Source: Branchiostoma belcheri (Eukaryota > Chordata > Leptocardii > Amphioxiformes > Branchiostomatidae). Taken from it: a stretch of 64,000 bases of DNA. A program made the position numbers and the translations under genes. Shown here one piece after another: positions 54,201-64,000 of this stretch (positions are counted from its first letter, which is position 1; the number at the start of each line of letters is the position of its first letter). The notes under the pieces are model-generated. The model saw only the letters and a list, made by a program, of their open reading frames with translations. It had not been told where the DNA came from and did no database searches. The DNA lies in contig NW_017803268.1 of the NCBI RefSeq assembly GCF_001625305.1, positions 1,019,260 to 1,083,259 of the forward strand, written 5' to 3'.

Positions 54201-56767
54201 GGTGGTATCCGCAGCCGCGGGGCCCTCGCTATCGCACATTCATTGGGATACGAAAAGTAGGGACCTTTCCATTACTTGCCCCCTGATAGTGGTGACTTGA
54301 CTACCTCATTCTTTACTACTCAGTTCCAGTCTTGAGGAATGGTAACCTGTATACCATCTTTGACTTTGTTTCCAATATTAACAATGAAGCCAAAGGTGGT
54401 ATTCAGGTTACTATATGATTTGTTATCTATAACAAATCTTTCATTCTACAAATTGTTTCAGTTTTAATAGTTCTGTTTGTTCCGTCTTGATATTGCTAAT
54501 GCACTTTTTCTGTTCTGAGACTGTAAAAAATAATTGAAACATAGAAATTTTTGCATGAAAAAGATTCTCAAATTACTGTATTCTTTACTTGTAGTAGCAT
54601 GGAGAGGTCTCTACTAAAATTCTTTTTGATGGGACCCTGTAGTTTTTATAAATGAATGCTTCTTTTGGTGTTGGACTCGGTTTGTTGAAGGCATCTTTAG
54701 GGCATGTTGTAGCATGTTCATTGTTGACTTACGAGAGGCACTTTGCATGATATAGAACTAGTGCTGTGTACCGGTTTGCTGGACTGGTTCCAGACTTGTG
54801 TTTAGGTTCATGTCTAAAAAAACTAAAAGTCAAGAACCGATTCCGGACTTATTAAAAAAAAAGCCATGTCACATACTCCTAAAACCATCCATAGATTGCA
54901 AAATCTGTGCTACAAAATGATGAAAACATTGCCTTTGGGCATCATCAAGTGTTGGCCTCCATGTTATGTGTCCACAGTTTTGCCCATACAACATCGCAAG
55001 GTTGCCAACATGTAATTTTGTATATGCCATGGGTTTAGGTCCGACTTACGAGTCTGGAACTGAACCTAAACCTCTGGACTTGAATCCGGACCTTAACCTA
55101 AATGTGGGTTTAGGTACACAGCACTACTGAAGAACAATCATCACACAACACTAATTAATATATAATAGTTACTCAAGCAACCGGATATGATTTTGGAAAT
55201 GGTCAGACATTTAGGTAGCATCTACTACTTTTGTCAGTGACTCTATCTGCTACCTGAAACTTCTGACCGTTTCCAAAATCATATCCAGTTGCCTGAGTAA
55301 CTGTTTTTTTGTGTATCTTATTACCTGTATGTCTAACCTTCACCAAAGTATACTTAGGCCACAGCAAGTAAATTTTATGGATGACATCCTCCACAGACTC
55401 CAAACCTAATGCGAGCGGGCGAAAAAAAAACAAGGCGGGCTGAAAAAAACAAGGTTCCTACATTTTAACATTTTGACTCAATCATTGTACAAATGGTTTT
55501 GATTCAGTAGGAACATCACATATACACAGCCAACATCACATATCACTGCATCGAAGTAAGAAACAAAACATTAAATCAGAGCAATTTCTTGTCTCCTCTC
55601 TTCATATTTATCTGCCATCCACCTTCTGGCATGGCAACAGACATCTTTGCCCATTTTCGGTATGTTTACCACTGTCAGAAGGCAAAAAAATATCTTTTTT
55701 TTTTCCAAAATCAAGCGAAAATTAATGCGCGCGCTGATGTCATCCATAAAAATTACTTGCTCTGTGGCCTTACGACAGTTTTGTTTTACACACAGCAACT
55801 GCAAGATATCACAGACAACTTGGCCATCTCTTTAATCAATCATGAGCCCTTTCTCTGAACTTCCAATTCCACAGTTGAAGATTTTTTACCCTTCCACTCC
55901 CCCAGCGAAAATTTGTTAAGATTGAGAAACGACCTTGTTCAAAGTCAGAAAGATAAATGTAGCACACTAGTATCCTGGGGGTTCCAAAATGCTCTCCTGA
56001 CAAATTTACAAAAGGTAGATCTTAATTATGTGTCACAGTGTAGGAGTGATCAATGGCTTTTCTGCCAGACACAGTTTAAAACTTGGTTCCTCTGGGCTAT
56101 CGTAAACAGTAGATAGCAAATGAATTTGTCATACCGGTACACTTTTTCCATACTCAGTAGTATTGACCTTGGATACTTAGACTACATGGCCTTGAACTGG
56201 CTGGAAATCAATATGTTTAGACCTCTAACTGTCTGGGTCCGAGGAAAATTACTGTAACGTAGTTGTGTTTTGGTTTTCAGTCCTGAAAAAAGTAGTTTCC
56301 ATAGGTGGTGATTTTATTCTTTTTTAGCCTTTTTTTCAGATTTCAGCTGAAATGATTCAACAAATAAAGTTGGGAACATGAACAAACAAAGAAATGGCAT
56401 TGGGACTGTCTGAAGGATCCTTATTTGCTTGTGGAGAAAAAGTTCACCCAATTTACTGAAGAAAAAATTGCTTCCAAAAACTCATTCCATTTTTGTTAAA
56501 TGATTCAGATTTTTTTACATTCAGATGTCAGATCAAACATTTTATACCCTTACTAGAGGTCATTACAAAACTTTTGCAATGGTCAGTCGGAAAAATGGAA
56601 ACACAACATTTTTTCCCACACCTGCATGCACCCCAATTCAACATTGTTTATTGTGTGGAATCTTACATGTAGGTGACAGTACGAATTTATTTTTGTTTTG
56701 TATTTTTATTAGGGCACGCCACTACATCGGTGGGTATGCAGAGTGGGCAACAAAGCAGCAGAGTTAA
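48110..56767 (+). CDS. Mitochondrial single-domain rhodanese (TSTD-like), catalytic Cys absent in the open form
   Basis: Exons 48110-48254, 50028-50114, 51258-51338, 53147-53318 and 56713-56767 join in frame to 179 residues. Residues 1-48 (MSAFRVALFSRHALRCSRS...) are Arg-rich without acids until Glu37, a typical mitochondrial presequence. The domain shows LIDVREPEEI at about 82-91, GAINIP at 99-104 and ARHYIGGYAEW near the end, as in TSTD1-type thiosulfate:glutathione sulfurtransferases. The active loop that should hold Cys reads LLYGQDFDSVRAS (137-149). It has no Cys and is two residues longer than the canonical loop, and the predicted mature protein has no Cys at all. Such proteins may bind sulfur carriers or act as regulators rather than enzymes. 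A Cys-containing version of exon 4 lies in intron 4. Confidence 0.8.
48401..48755. mobile_element. Element with GTTCTCACTAGG ends and CCCCTACGCTGTG repeats
   Basis: The left end GTTCTCACTAGG pairs with CCTGGTGAGAAC at the right. The left side holds three tandem CCCCTACGCTGTG units and an inverted CAGCGTAGGGG. It lies in intron 1 of the rhodanese gene. Confidence 0.5.
48780..48983. other. GT/GGT microsatellite and assembly gap (159 N)
   Basis: (TG)n and (GGT)n run into N from 48825 to 48983. ORFs drawn across the N run are artefacts. Confidence 0.95.
49455..49824. mobile_element. MITE with GACCCATTYGACT ends
   Basis: Inverted arms of about 50 bp from GACCCATTCGACTTTCACGG to the inverse ending CAAATGGGTC, flanked by TA on both sides. 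The inner arm contains TACGTCACAGGGGGG. A TA duplication fits a Tc1/mariner-type MITE. Confidence 0.65.
50028..50114 (+). CDS. Rhodanese gene, exon 2
   Basis: 87 nt between CTCAG and GTGGGT. It encodes PARLYSSKDNETPWTDVKYD and ELKALIKS. Confidence 0.85.
50155..50490 (+). mobile_element. Penelope-like element fragment with inverted ends
   Basis: It encodes VKEAIYIRAHHPTLNRDGG and RLPDTFDPV, almost identical to 40165-40660. The left inverted part is AGTTAAAACTTTTGGTCCAA. It lies 40 bp after exon 2 of the rhodanese gene. Confidence 0.6.
50585..51165. repeat. Two copies of a ~110-bp dispersed repeat
   Basis: Copies at about 50589-50715 and 51049-51160 share GTGTAACAAGT, GTGTGATATAGC/GTGTAATGTAGC and GAAGCTGGTGT followed by TTATACAAATACAGAT. 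Confidence 0.55.
51258..51338 (+). CDS. Rhodanese gene, exon 3
   Basis: 81 nt between TTGACAG and GTGAGT. It encodes HVQLIDVREPEEIASTGLLP and GAINIP, the rhodanese CH2A-like motif. A 58-bp tandem repeat follows in the intron. Confidence 0.9.
51350..51535 (+). repeat. 58-bp tandem repeat, 3 copies
   Basis: TTTGAACTGCTCTCCTTCCC recurs at 51367, 51425 and 51483, starting 12 bp after exon 3 of the rhodanese gene. Confidence 0.8.
53147..53318 (+). CDS. Rhodanese gene, exon 4a (no catalytic Cys)
   Basis: 172 nt between CAAACAG and GTGAGT. It starts with a split Leu, then GRLHQALNYMSDQAFQSKY, NNILLYGQDFDSVRASAALE and HKWGFI with a split Lys. Fully open, with no cysteine. Confidence 0.85.
54100..54256 (+). 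pseudogene. Rhodanese exon 4b: alternative Cys-containing exon, frame disrupted
   Basis: 157 nt between ATAACACAG and GTAGGG, with the same entry and exit phases as exon 4a. It encodes NRLH at the start, MPEEEFKGK in a shifted frame, then KYGVDKPGKDNLILHC and LGGIRSRGALAIAHSLGYE. This is a canonical rhodanese loop with the catalytic Cys in HCLGGIRSR. Read straight through, the frame meets TGA at codon 7. A one-base loss near 54120 and a one-base gain in AAAAA near 54150 would explain the shift. It may be an alternative exon with draft errors or a decaying relic. Confidence 0.65.
55167..55302. mobile_element. Foldback MITE, AGTTACTCAAGCAACCGG ends
   Basis: A 136-bp hairpin: AGTTACTC...GATATGATTTTGGAAATGG pairs with its inverse ending GAGTAACT. 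It lies in rhodanese intron 4. Confidence 0.7.
55357..55769. mobile_element. PIF/Harbinger-like MITE, TTA TSD
   Basis: The termini GGCCACAGCAAGTAA and inverse, with sub-terminal TTTTATGGATGACATC, are flanked by TTA at 55354-55356 and 55770-55772. 413 bp, no transposase. Confidence 0.7.
56713..56767 (+). CDS. Rhodanese gene, exon 5
   Basis: It follows TTTTTATTAG and encodes ARHYIGGYAEWATKQQS and TAA. The fit with the TSTD1 C-terminus (N/H-Y-x-G-x-Y-x-E-W) is clear. ATTAAA at 57210 is a possible polyadenylation signal. Confidence 0.85.
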
Positions 56768-57754
56768 TCGGAAGAGTGATTCTTTGGAGGCCATACAGGA
56801 TGACTGGATGGTTTTGTTGACTTTCTTTCAACAGAAAAAGAGGTGTCAATGTCTGCCTTCACTACATTGGAAGGAAAACTCCATTTTTTGTGTTCTAGTG
56901 GTAATCTCTGCCAAACTTACATAAATAGTCACACCTAAGTTGACCATGAATAAGTTTCTTTGTTGCATAACTCCAAATGTACATCAGCAGGGGGAGCACA
57001 AATGCTTCCTCTGAATTGGGTACAATTGTCAACACTAAGAAACAATACATGAACATCCAAAAAAGTATATACAAATTAAGACACATACAAAATTATTGAA
57101 ATATACACAATGTTGCCATACCATTTCTAACAATGACGATATTTATGATTTTTTCTTCTCAGAGGACTAACAGATATACACAGGGTGTTTTGTTGCCATT
57201 CTCTATGAGATTAAATAGTGTACATTATTGATAATTTAAATGTATGAAACCCATTTTCAAAATTTCAAGGGCTCTGATCCAAAGTTGTGCATAGCACTCT
57301 AGTTGTGTGTGTGTGAGAAATTTTTAGTTGTCATGCCTGCAAGCATCAACAAAATGTCATTTCTGTTGTTTTTTTCACAAATATTTGAACATGTATGGGT
57401 ATAGAGCTATTTTACTGCTTTTGCAAGGGACTACACAGTTCTAGCATCTCTCCACAGATTAAAAGACTTGCATAAGAAGGTTAACAAGATGACATGCTTT
57501 GCTACAATGTTTTTAACCTCCTTAGCCAGTATAATGAATGGGACATGTTCAATCCTACACTTAGTGCATGAACATTTCAACATGCTTTAGACTCACCCTC
57601 CAGTTGACACTACTGACGCACATGGTTCATCCTATAATCCTATGATGGATTGCGAACACCACGATTGAACAAACAGATTCCCAACTGTATTGATTCTGTT
57701 GTCATTCAAATGAACCATCATTTGACAGCTACAGTTTGTAAGACTTAAACGTAG

Positions 57755-58205
57755 AACTAACAACCCAATCTCTTCCAGCATAATCCCAATACAAGTACGT
57801 GAGTACTAATCTCCAAGCAGATCATAAGGTGGCAAGGCAGTATGATCTGCTTGGGGGTTACGTGAGTAGGTCTTGTTCTAAAAGCTCAATAGCACGAGCT
57901 GTTTGGCTTTGCAAATGCTAAAGACAGCATCCTTGAACTAACTTGAAACTAACAACCCAAACTCTTTCAGCATTCGCTATACATGTACCTGAGTACCTCT
58001 TGTCCTAAAAGCTCAATACCATGAACTGTTTTGCCTTAGCAAATGCTAAAGACAACAAAGAAGTTGAGACTAACAACCAAAACTCTTCCAGCATTCCCAA
58101 TACATGTACATGATTAAGCCTTATCTTAAAAGCTCAATACCATGAACTGTTGTGTATATGGCGTAGCTAATGCTAAAGACAGCATCCTTGAACTAACTTG
58201 GGACT
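57755..58205. repeat. Tandem repeat of about 140 bp, about 3 copies
   Basis: Units contain CTAAAAGCTCAATACCATGA, GCAAATGCTAAAGACA and ACTAACAACCCAAACTCTT. Confidence 0.65.
57807..57860. mobile_element. Small foldback, CTCCAAGCAG family, 9-bp TSD
   Basis: A 54-bp hairpin from TAATCTCCAAGCAGATCATA to its inverse. The flanks CGTGAGTAC and CGTGAGTAG agree at 8 of 9 bases. Confidence 0.7.
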
Positions 58206-58544
58206 TGTAGTACATACAAGGGTCACTAATCGTAGATAAACATTTTGTATAGTTTTGTGACCAAAACAGAATTGACGTACCTCTGGTCAATCTGACAGGT
58301 GTTTGTTGTATTGACTTCATGATACAAGCTAGTGATAATTTATGATAATTAATTATGACATAGTGTTTGATTTCCTTCTTCAAAATATCAATCTTATTAA
58401 TCCCATAGTCCTTGACTCTTGATTGATGATTCAAAGGTTTTCTCTGGGTAATTTGATACAGTAACAGATTTATTAATTATATAATAAATCCCAGTCTTAT
58501 GTATAGGCTTAAGATGTTTTTAATTGCAGGTTTTGTCACAGTTA

Positions 58545-58942
58545 GGCCATGTTGATTTGATTATATGGATGACATCCGCGCGCGCATGAATTTTCGGCCG
58601 TTTCCAAAAAAAAAGAAGTTTTCAACCATACTGTAAATCGTACAAAACAGTTGAAAAATGAGCAAAAATATACCATAAGTTACAAAAACAATTAATAAAA
58701 ACTATACCAATGTCGTAGAATGCCAAAATCAAACGAAAAAAGACGAAATTGTAAAGAAATTAATTTGAAGACTAGATTATTCGCCAAACCATATTCTGTG
58801 CCATTTGCTTAACCCGAATGACCACGTAGATTTCATAATGAAAAGAACTTTTTTTTTTGCAAAACTTTTTTTTTATTCGCACGCGCGCGTCAGTTTTGGG
58901 GCTCCCGGAGGATGTCATCCATATAATCAAATCAACATGGCC
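58545..58942. mobile_element. PIF/Harbinger-like MITE, TTA TSD
   Basis: The termini GGCCATGTTGATTTGATTAT and inverse, followed by ATGGATGACATCC, are flanked by TTA at 58542-58544 and 58943-58945. 398 bp. Related to 13317-13687 and, by its sub-terminal motif, to 55357-55769. Confidence 0.75.
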
Positions 58943-58945
58943 TTA

Positions 58946-61360
58946 CTGCACCTAAAGTTTCCTTGTCGCAACAGTTTTCCTTTACCCTAATAGAATTCTC
59001 ACTTACTCTTCGTTACTTGTTTTGTAAGTTTAAACAAAGCATCCTTATCTGGTTTTGTGGAAAGTGTTTCATCAATACATATTCACCTGTCTCTTTCACA
59101 TTCAATTCAGTGCTCAGTGACTTAACTACTTCTTATCTAAGGCAAGTTGAATGGCAAGAGCAGAAGCTCTGCATAAGTATAGTCAACTCTAGATCTGTGT
59201 TTACAACCTTTTTGCATTTTTGGGCATCAGCAGAAAAGAACATCACTGCCTGAAATCCACTGTTAGAACACTTAAAATATGCTTAAACGTTCTGTTTTGA
59301 GACAGTTTAATTTGCTATTAAGTACGCCTGCTTATATTTAGGCAACATTTAAGTTTCTCCATAAAGGTACGTAGTGGCACTCATTTAAGTAATTTTAAAC
59401 ACTGTAAAGCAAGCTTATATCATAATGTTTACACTGCATATAGGCGCCGTAAAGCATCCTTAAATATGTGAGACACGTTCCTTTAAGGTGTCCGTAAAGT
59501 GTCCGTAAAGCATACAGTACGTAGTGGTCTTTACGCACTCGATTGATGCGATTGGGGCTAGTAAAGCGATATAACCGTTCATTTTCCACCCGAACGGTTG
59601 TAACTTTGAAACTGATCCCTTTGATACACATGCAGTTAAAAGATAATTTACATGCATCTTCAGTTGGGAAGGTGAAACCATATCCACATATTTTCCTGTT
59701 ATCCCATTCAGCAGCTTGTTGACCTTGTGCCTGCTAATGGAGTGTGACCGATGTGTGAAAGCCAGGTTCATCAGATAACGCTATCTTTCTTTGGGGCGAA
59801 GAAAGCCTGGCATTGCCGGTGACATATCTTTAAGTGATCTAGACTTGTCTTTGTGTTAAGTGATCATTCATAATCATACTGGTGGCCTATCTAAAGTGTG
59901 GTATCAATGTATCATACATATTGGCCTAAAAAGGCTTTGAAGCATGTTCAAAGTGCATAAATTCAATCATCTGCAATGCTTTGGTCACTTACATCACCTG
60001 TACATTATTCAGTACCTTTCTACGAGTATTACTGGCTGCATGCATTCCCTTAATTTTTCTTTCGGATTCGGCTTCCGCTTTTCCCAGAAATTGGTTTCTC
60101 TTTAACAGATTTTCTCGGAAAAGCTGACGATTACGCTCCTAACGGAAGTCCACGAAAATTGACTTTTTGTGTCGTCCTAAAGTTACATAATGCAGCTTTA
60201 AAGGAGCACCGAAATCACTTTATATTTGCGTTGCATTGAGGAATTGTAAAGGGCATTTGGAGAGTTTTAAGAGTGCTGATGCCTTTTTTGTGCTCGGTTA
60301 GTGGGTATTTTGTAGTTCCTAAAATTATCATTTATTGGAAAATGATCCATACCTATGGTATAGAGTAAAACATTTATAAACAAGAATTCAGAGATCTCAT
60401 ACCTCCATGAAATATATGAGTTTTTCTAAATGTTTCTACACAGTACACTACAGTACAGAACAAAATAACACAGGTTTTTGGTTTCAAACACACAGTAGCA
60501 CCTTTGGCCTGGATTTGTAGGCTTTTCCCGAGGGAGAACATCATTAATCAAACAGGGCAGGCGCTGCCTCAACCCCAAACATCTGTTTTCCCTGCCACCC
60601 TGCACATCTGTTTTCCCCGGAAGTTCTGGTGCAGTACCAAGGTCATCCACCAGGAGGCCCATATTTGACCTTGACCTTTGGCTTCCTATGACATACCAAA
60701 TATCATCGAAATACATAAAGGCGTTCTGAAGTTATGCTGACTACAAATGTGCGGAAACACACACACACACACATACAAAGAAACCTGTCAAGTCCAACAT
60801 GAGCTACAGCTGCGAACACAAAAAACATGACCGAAAACAGTACCTTCCCGCGCAAGGATATCACCTTGCTGCCGACCCAAGTGCTCCTTTAAACCCCCAT
60901 TGCGTTCACACGCCTCCAGATTTTGTTATGTGGTAACCTCTAGTGGATAGACCGAAAAAGGGCCAAAAGTCAACCAACAACAACACCACGAACCATCGGC
61001 ATATCTACAAGAAATTGAATTTATAAGTTAACCTTAAAGGATAGAAACCTCAGGAGAGTAAACTTATTGCTTACGACAAGTTGAATTTTCACCCTTGACA
61101 CCTGGGTTACGCTTTTCCTTCCTACGCTTGAATGGACGGAAGATTACGTTACATAAGCCGATCTTCGTCCCTCTTTGAAAGTCTGTGGTCAGAGATTTTG
61201 TCGCTGTTATGTAACGTTTTAAGACATATTTTCACGAGTAAGCAGCTAGCCAAGCAATATTACGGAAAGGTCTTTTGAATGAAAAAAGGAAAATATTGTC
61301 CGCTGCTTTAACCTTACTAGTGTTCAGGAGCAACGAACGAGATTCGAAGGACAGTTTTCA
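58946..61360. other. Intergenic stretch, no gene recognised
   Basis: It contains repeat fragments near 60180-60205 and 60640-60780 (the latter ending in (CA)n) and several unrecognised ORFs under 110 codons. Confidence 0.4.
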
Positions 61361-61592
61361 TTTTTTTATTCCAACATGTAATGACAAGACGTGGTGACGA
61401 CACACTCAAGATTTTTCAACTTATATTAATGCCACTAACAACACGGGACAATACAATTCACATGAGCGAAGTGGTGTAAAGTCGTGTAAAGTGCCTTTCC
61501 CAAGGGCTCAAGATCGGTGGCATGTCAGGACTCGAACCCGGCACCTCTTGGTTCCGAGTCGAGCACACTGGCGCTACGCCACACGCCCCCAC
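61361..61592 (-). mobile_element. tRNA-derived SINE
   Basis: In minus orientation it has the head with GGTTCGAGTCC, then GCCCTTGGGAAAGGCACTTT and a poly(A) end (T tract at 61361-61367). It is similar over its whole length to 30033-30287. Confidence 0.75.
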
Positions 61593-61596
61593 AACG

Positions 61597-64000
61597 CGTT
61601 TTCATTCATTCAGCCCTTACACCTACCCTAGGCTGGGTTTACGTGCGTGTGCGTCAACTTTGGTGTGCCCTACAATTCCAGTGGGATACAATCGTGCGTA
61701 GGTCCGTAAACAAGGGTCAATACGCCGAAGAAAAATGACAACAAAGTCCTGTTTCTTCACCTTAAAAGTGTAAAAGCCAGATTGGTGTGCATATGTTCAT
61801 TCATCCCTGACCTTTAGATATGGTTTACGCGGTACCTTTTTGTGATTTAAGATTCCAGCGGGATAGTTACACTCGTGCGTAAGTCCATAAACAAAGCTCA
61901 GTGGACCAATGGAAAATAACAGCATAGTCCTGTTCTTCACCTTACTATGGTAAACGTTAAAGCTTGATTAGTGTGCGTATTTTCATTCATGTCAAGCCAG
62001 TTAACCTTATAAAGTGGAGCCTCAAGCGCTCAAGCGACTCAACTGACTGAGTATGACCAGTTGACATCTGGGTTATGCTCGTTCTCCAAGTTTGATTGGA
62101 TGAAAATACGTTACATAAACCGGTCTACGCCAGTTCTTTCAAAGTCTATGTAAGCAGGGATTTCGTGGCTATGATGCAACGTTTTAAGGAGATATTTTGA
62201 CATTGTGTCAATCCGCCATGGCTAGGGATCATCATGTATTTTGAAATGGAAAAAAAATGCTTTACCCTTACTATTGTCAGGAGCAGATTGGGATGTCTAT
62301 GTTCATCCAGTCTTGACTCTAGATGGGGTTTTCGTATGCATTTGTCAACTTTAACGACTTGTGATTACGGTGTCAAGCTACCTAACCTAACCTAACCCCA
62401 ATCGAAAGTCTTACCTTAGTCCTGAAAAATGATCCCAACCCTAACTCTAATACCAACCCTAACTCTAGCCCTACAACACACCTGACTTCTCACGTATGTG
62501 GCCCCTCAAGGATTTGGCTCAACACCGGGTGGATTCTTAGCCCTTTGTGTACGTCAAGGATCAAGGATCAAGACACCAATGAAGAAAATAACGAGTATCT
62601 TCACCCTACTATTTTCTCAAGGGAGATTGGTGCGCTCAGCCGCAACTTTAGTTTACTAGTGCCGCCAGAGGCATGAAGTAATACCTGTTCAGCCCTGGTC
62701 CTAGATGAGGTTTATGGTAACCCTAATGCTTGCTATTGTTAAGAGCAGATTGGGATCTATGTTCATCCAGTCTTGGCCCTAGATGGCATTTACATATGCA
62801 TTTGTCAACCTCGAAGACTTATGATTCCGGGAGGATACTTAGCATTTTGCGTACGTCCATGTACAAGGCTCAAGATACCAATGGAGAAAATAACAAGTTT
62901 CTTCACCTTACTATTTTCTCAAGGGAGATAAGTGTGCCGATTTCCACTCAGCCCCAACTCTAGTTTACTAGTGCCGGAGGCAGGTAGAAATATCTGTTCA
63001 GCCCTGACCCTAGATGGGATTTATGGTACTTTGTTGTGATTTAAGGTTCCGGTCGGATACTAGAGTACTTTTACTTGCGCGTAAGTCCAAACAACATGAC
63101 TCAAGGTGCCAATGGAAAATAACAGCATAGTCCAGGACCTTCACCTAACTAGGCTGAAAGACAGATTGGTATGCATAATTTCATTCATCCCCGACCTTAG
63201 GAATTGAGAAAATAACGAGTTTCTTCGCCCTATGATGGTGTCAGGGGAGATAGGTTCGCCGATTTCCACTCAACCCAAACTCTAGTCTACTAGCGCCAGA
63301 GGCAGGTCAAAATGCCTGTTCAGCCCTGACCTTAGATGAGGTTTTATATAAGGCTCCAGTTGGATACTTACACTTGCGCGTAAGTCCAAACAACATGACT
63401 CAAGGCGCAATGGAAAATAACAGCATAGTCCAGGACCTTCACCTAACTAGGGTGAAAGACAGATTGGTATGCATAATTTCATTCATCCCCGACCTTAGGA
63501 ATTGAGAAAATAACGAGTTTCTTCGCCCTATGATGGTGTCAGGGGGGGGGGGGATTGGTGCGCCGATTTTCACTCAACCTAAACCCTAGTTTACTAGTGC
63601 TGGAGGCAGGTAGAAATATCTGTTCAGCCCTGACCCTAGATGAGTTTTATGGTACTTTGTTGTGATTTAAGGTTCCGGTCGGATACTAGAGTACTTTCAC
63701 TTGCGCGTAAGTCCAAATAACATGACTCAAGGCGCAATGGAAAATAACAGCATAGGTCAGGACCTTCACCTATAGGGTGAGTGGCAGAGTGGTGTGCATA
63801 TTTTCATCCTTCCCTGACCTTGGATATGGTGTTTACAATACTTTTCCCACCTTCGGTGTGATTTGAGTTTTAGCTTGGATACGTATCATACCTGAGTGTA
63901 AGTCCATATAAGCATGGCTCAAGAGACTAATGGAAAATAACAGCATAGTTCAGGACCTTCAACTAACTAGGGTCAGAGGCAGAGCGGTGTGCATATTTCC
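61597..64000. repeat. Degenerate tandem satellite reaching the window edge
   Basis: Recurring words: ATGGAAAATAACAGCATAG (near 61911, 63111, 63409, 63737, 63929), TTCATTCATCCCYGACCTTA, GCGTAAGTCCA and CTTCACCTAACTAGG. Local spacings are about 190, 300 and 330 bp, suggesting a composite unit. No coding potential is seen. Confidence 0.7.

Noticed and set aside
62380-62480. Telomere-like CCTAA repeats
   Set aside because: Only a few irregular CCTAACC and CCCTAACTCTA units. They belong to the degenerate satellite, not a (TTAGGG)n tract.

Overview
The window is animal nuclear DNA. Spliced genes have GT-AG introns and lie far apart in AT-leaning sequence full of foldback transposons, tRNA-derived SINEs, Penelope-type fragments and minisatellites. 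The gene content (a tandem CD20/MS4A-like four-pass membrane family and a TSTD-type rhodanese) and the style of the repeats fit a cephalochordate such as Branchiostoma. That assignment is inference. Two runs of N (37535-37554, 48825-48983) show a draft assembly.

Layout. (1) 1-858, plus strand: the last three exons of a four-pass gene (gene D) that starts left of the window. (2) 3638-17628, minus strand: complete paralog gene A (7 coding exons, 330 aa) with an acidic Pro/Glu-rich tail. A five-copy promoter-proximal repeat carrying TGACGTAA sites follows to about 18400. (3) 18400-29874: intergenic repeats, including a PIF/Harbinger-like element with a Myb/SANT ORF nested inside another MITE. 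(4) 29875-34097, minus: paralog gene B (6 coding exons, 272 aa), with a probable 5' UTR exon and GC-box/CRE promoter near 38858-39010. (5) 41313-44105, minus: paralog gene C (6 coding exons, 224 aa), with a probable 5' UTR exon at 46019-46175. (6) 48110-56767, plus: a mitochondrial single-domain rhodanese (5 exons, 179 aa). (7) 57000-64000: no gene recognised; MITEs, a SINE and a tandem satellite that reaches the window edge.

The four membrane genes share one exon plan. Exon 1 holds TM1 and the start of TM2. A 60-nt exon 2 ends TM2. TM3 and a variable second loop follow. A 120-nt exon holds TM4 and ends in GYHGHE. The next exon encodes a highly conserved cytosolic block with GQRAVQQP. The loop and the extreme C-terminus differ in every copy, which suggests duplication with divergence of the outer loop and tail while the block after TM4 stays fixed.

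The most notable system is in the rhodanese gene. The exon used in the open reading frame (53147-53318) has no catalytic cysteine, and the predicted mature protein has no cysteine at all. The following intron holds a second version of that exon (54100-54256) with identical splice phases and a canonical cysteine loop, HCLGGIRSR. Two compensating frame disruptions and an in-frame TGA spoil it in this sequence. It is either a mutually exclusive catalytic/non-catalytic exon pair with a damaged or misassembled member, or a fossil of the ancestral active exon.
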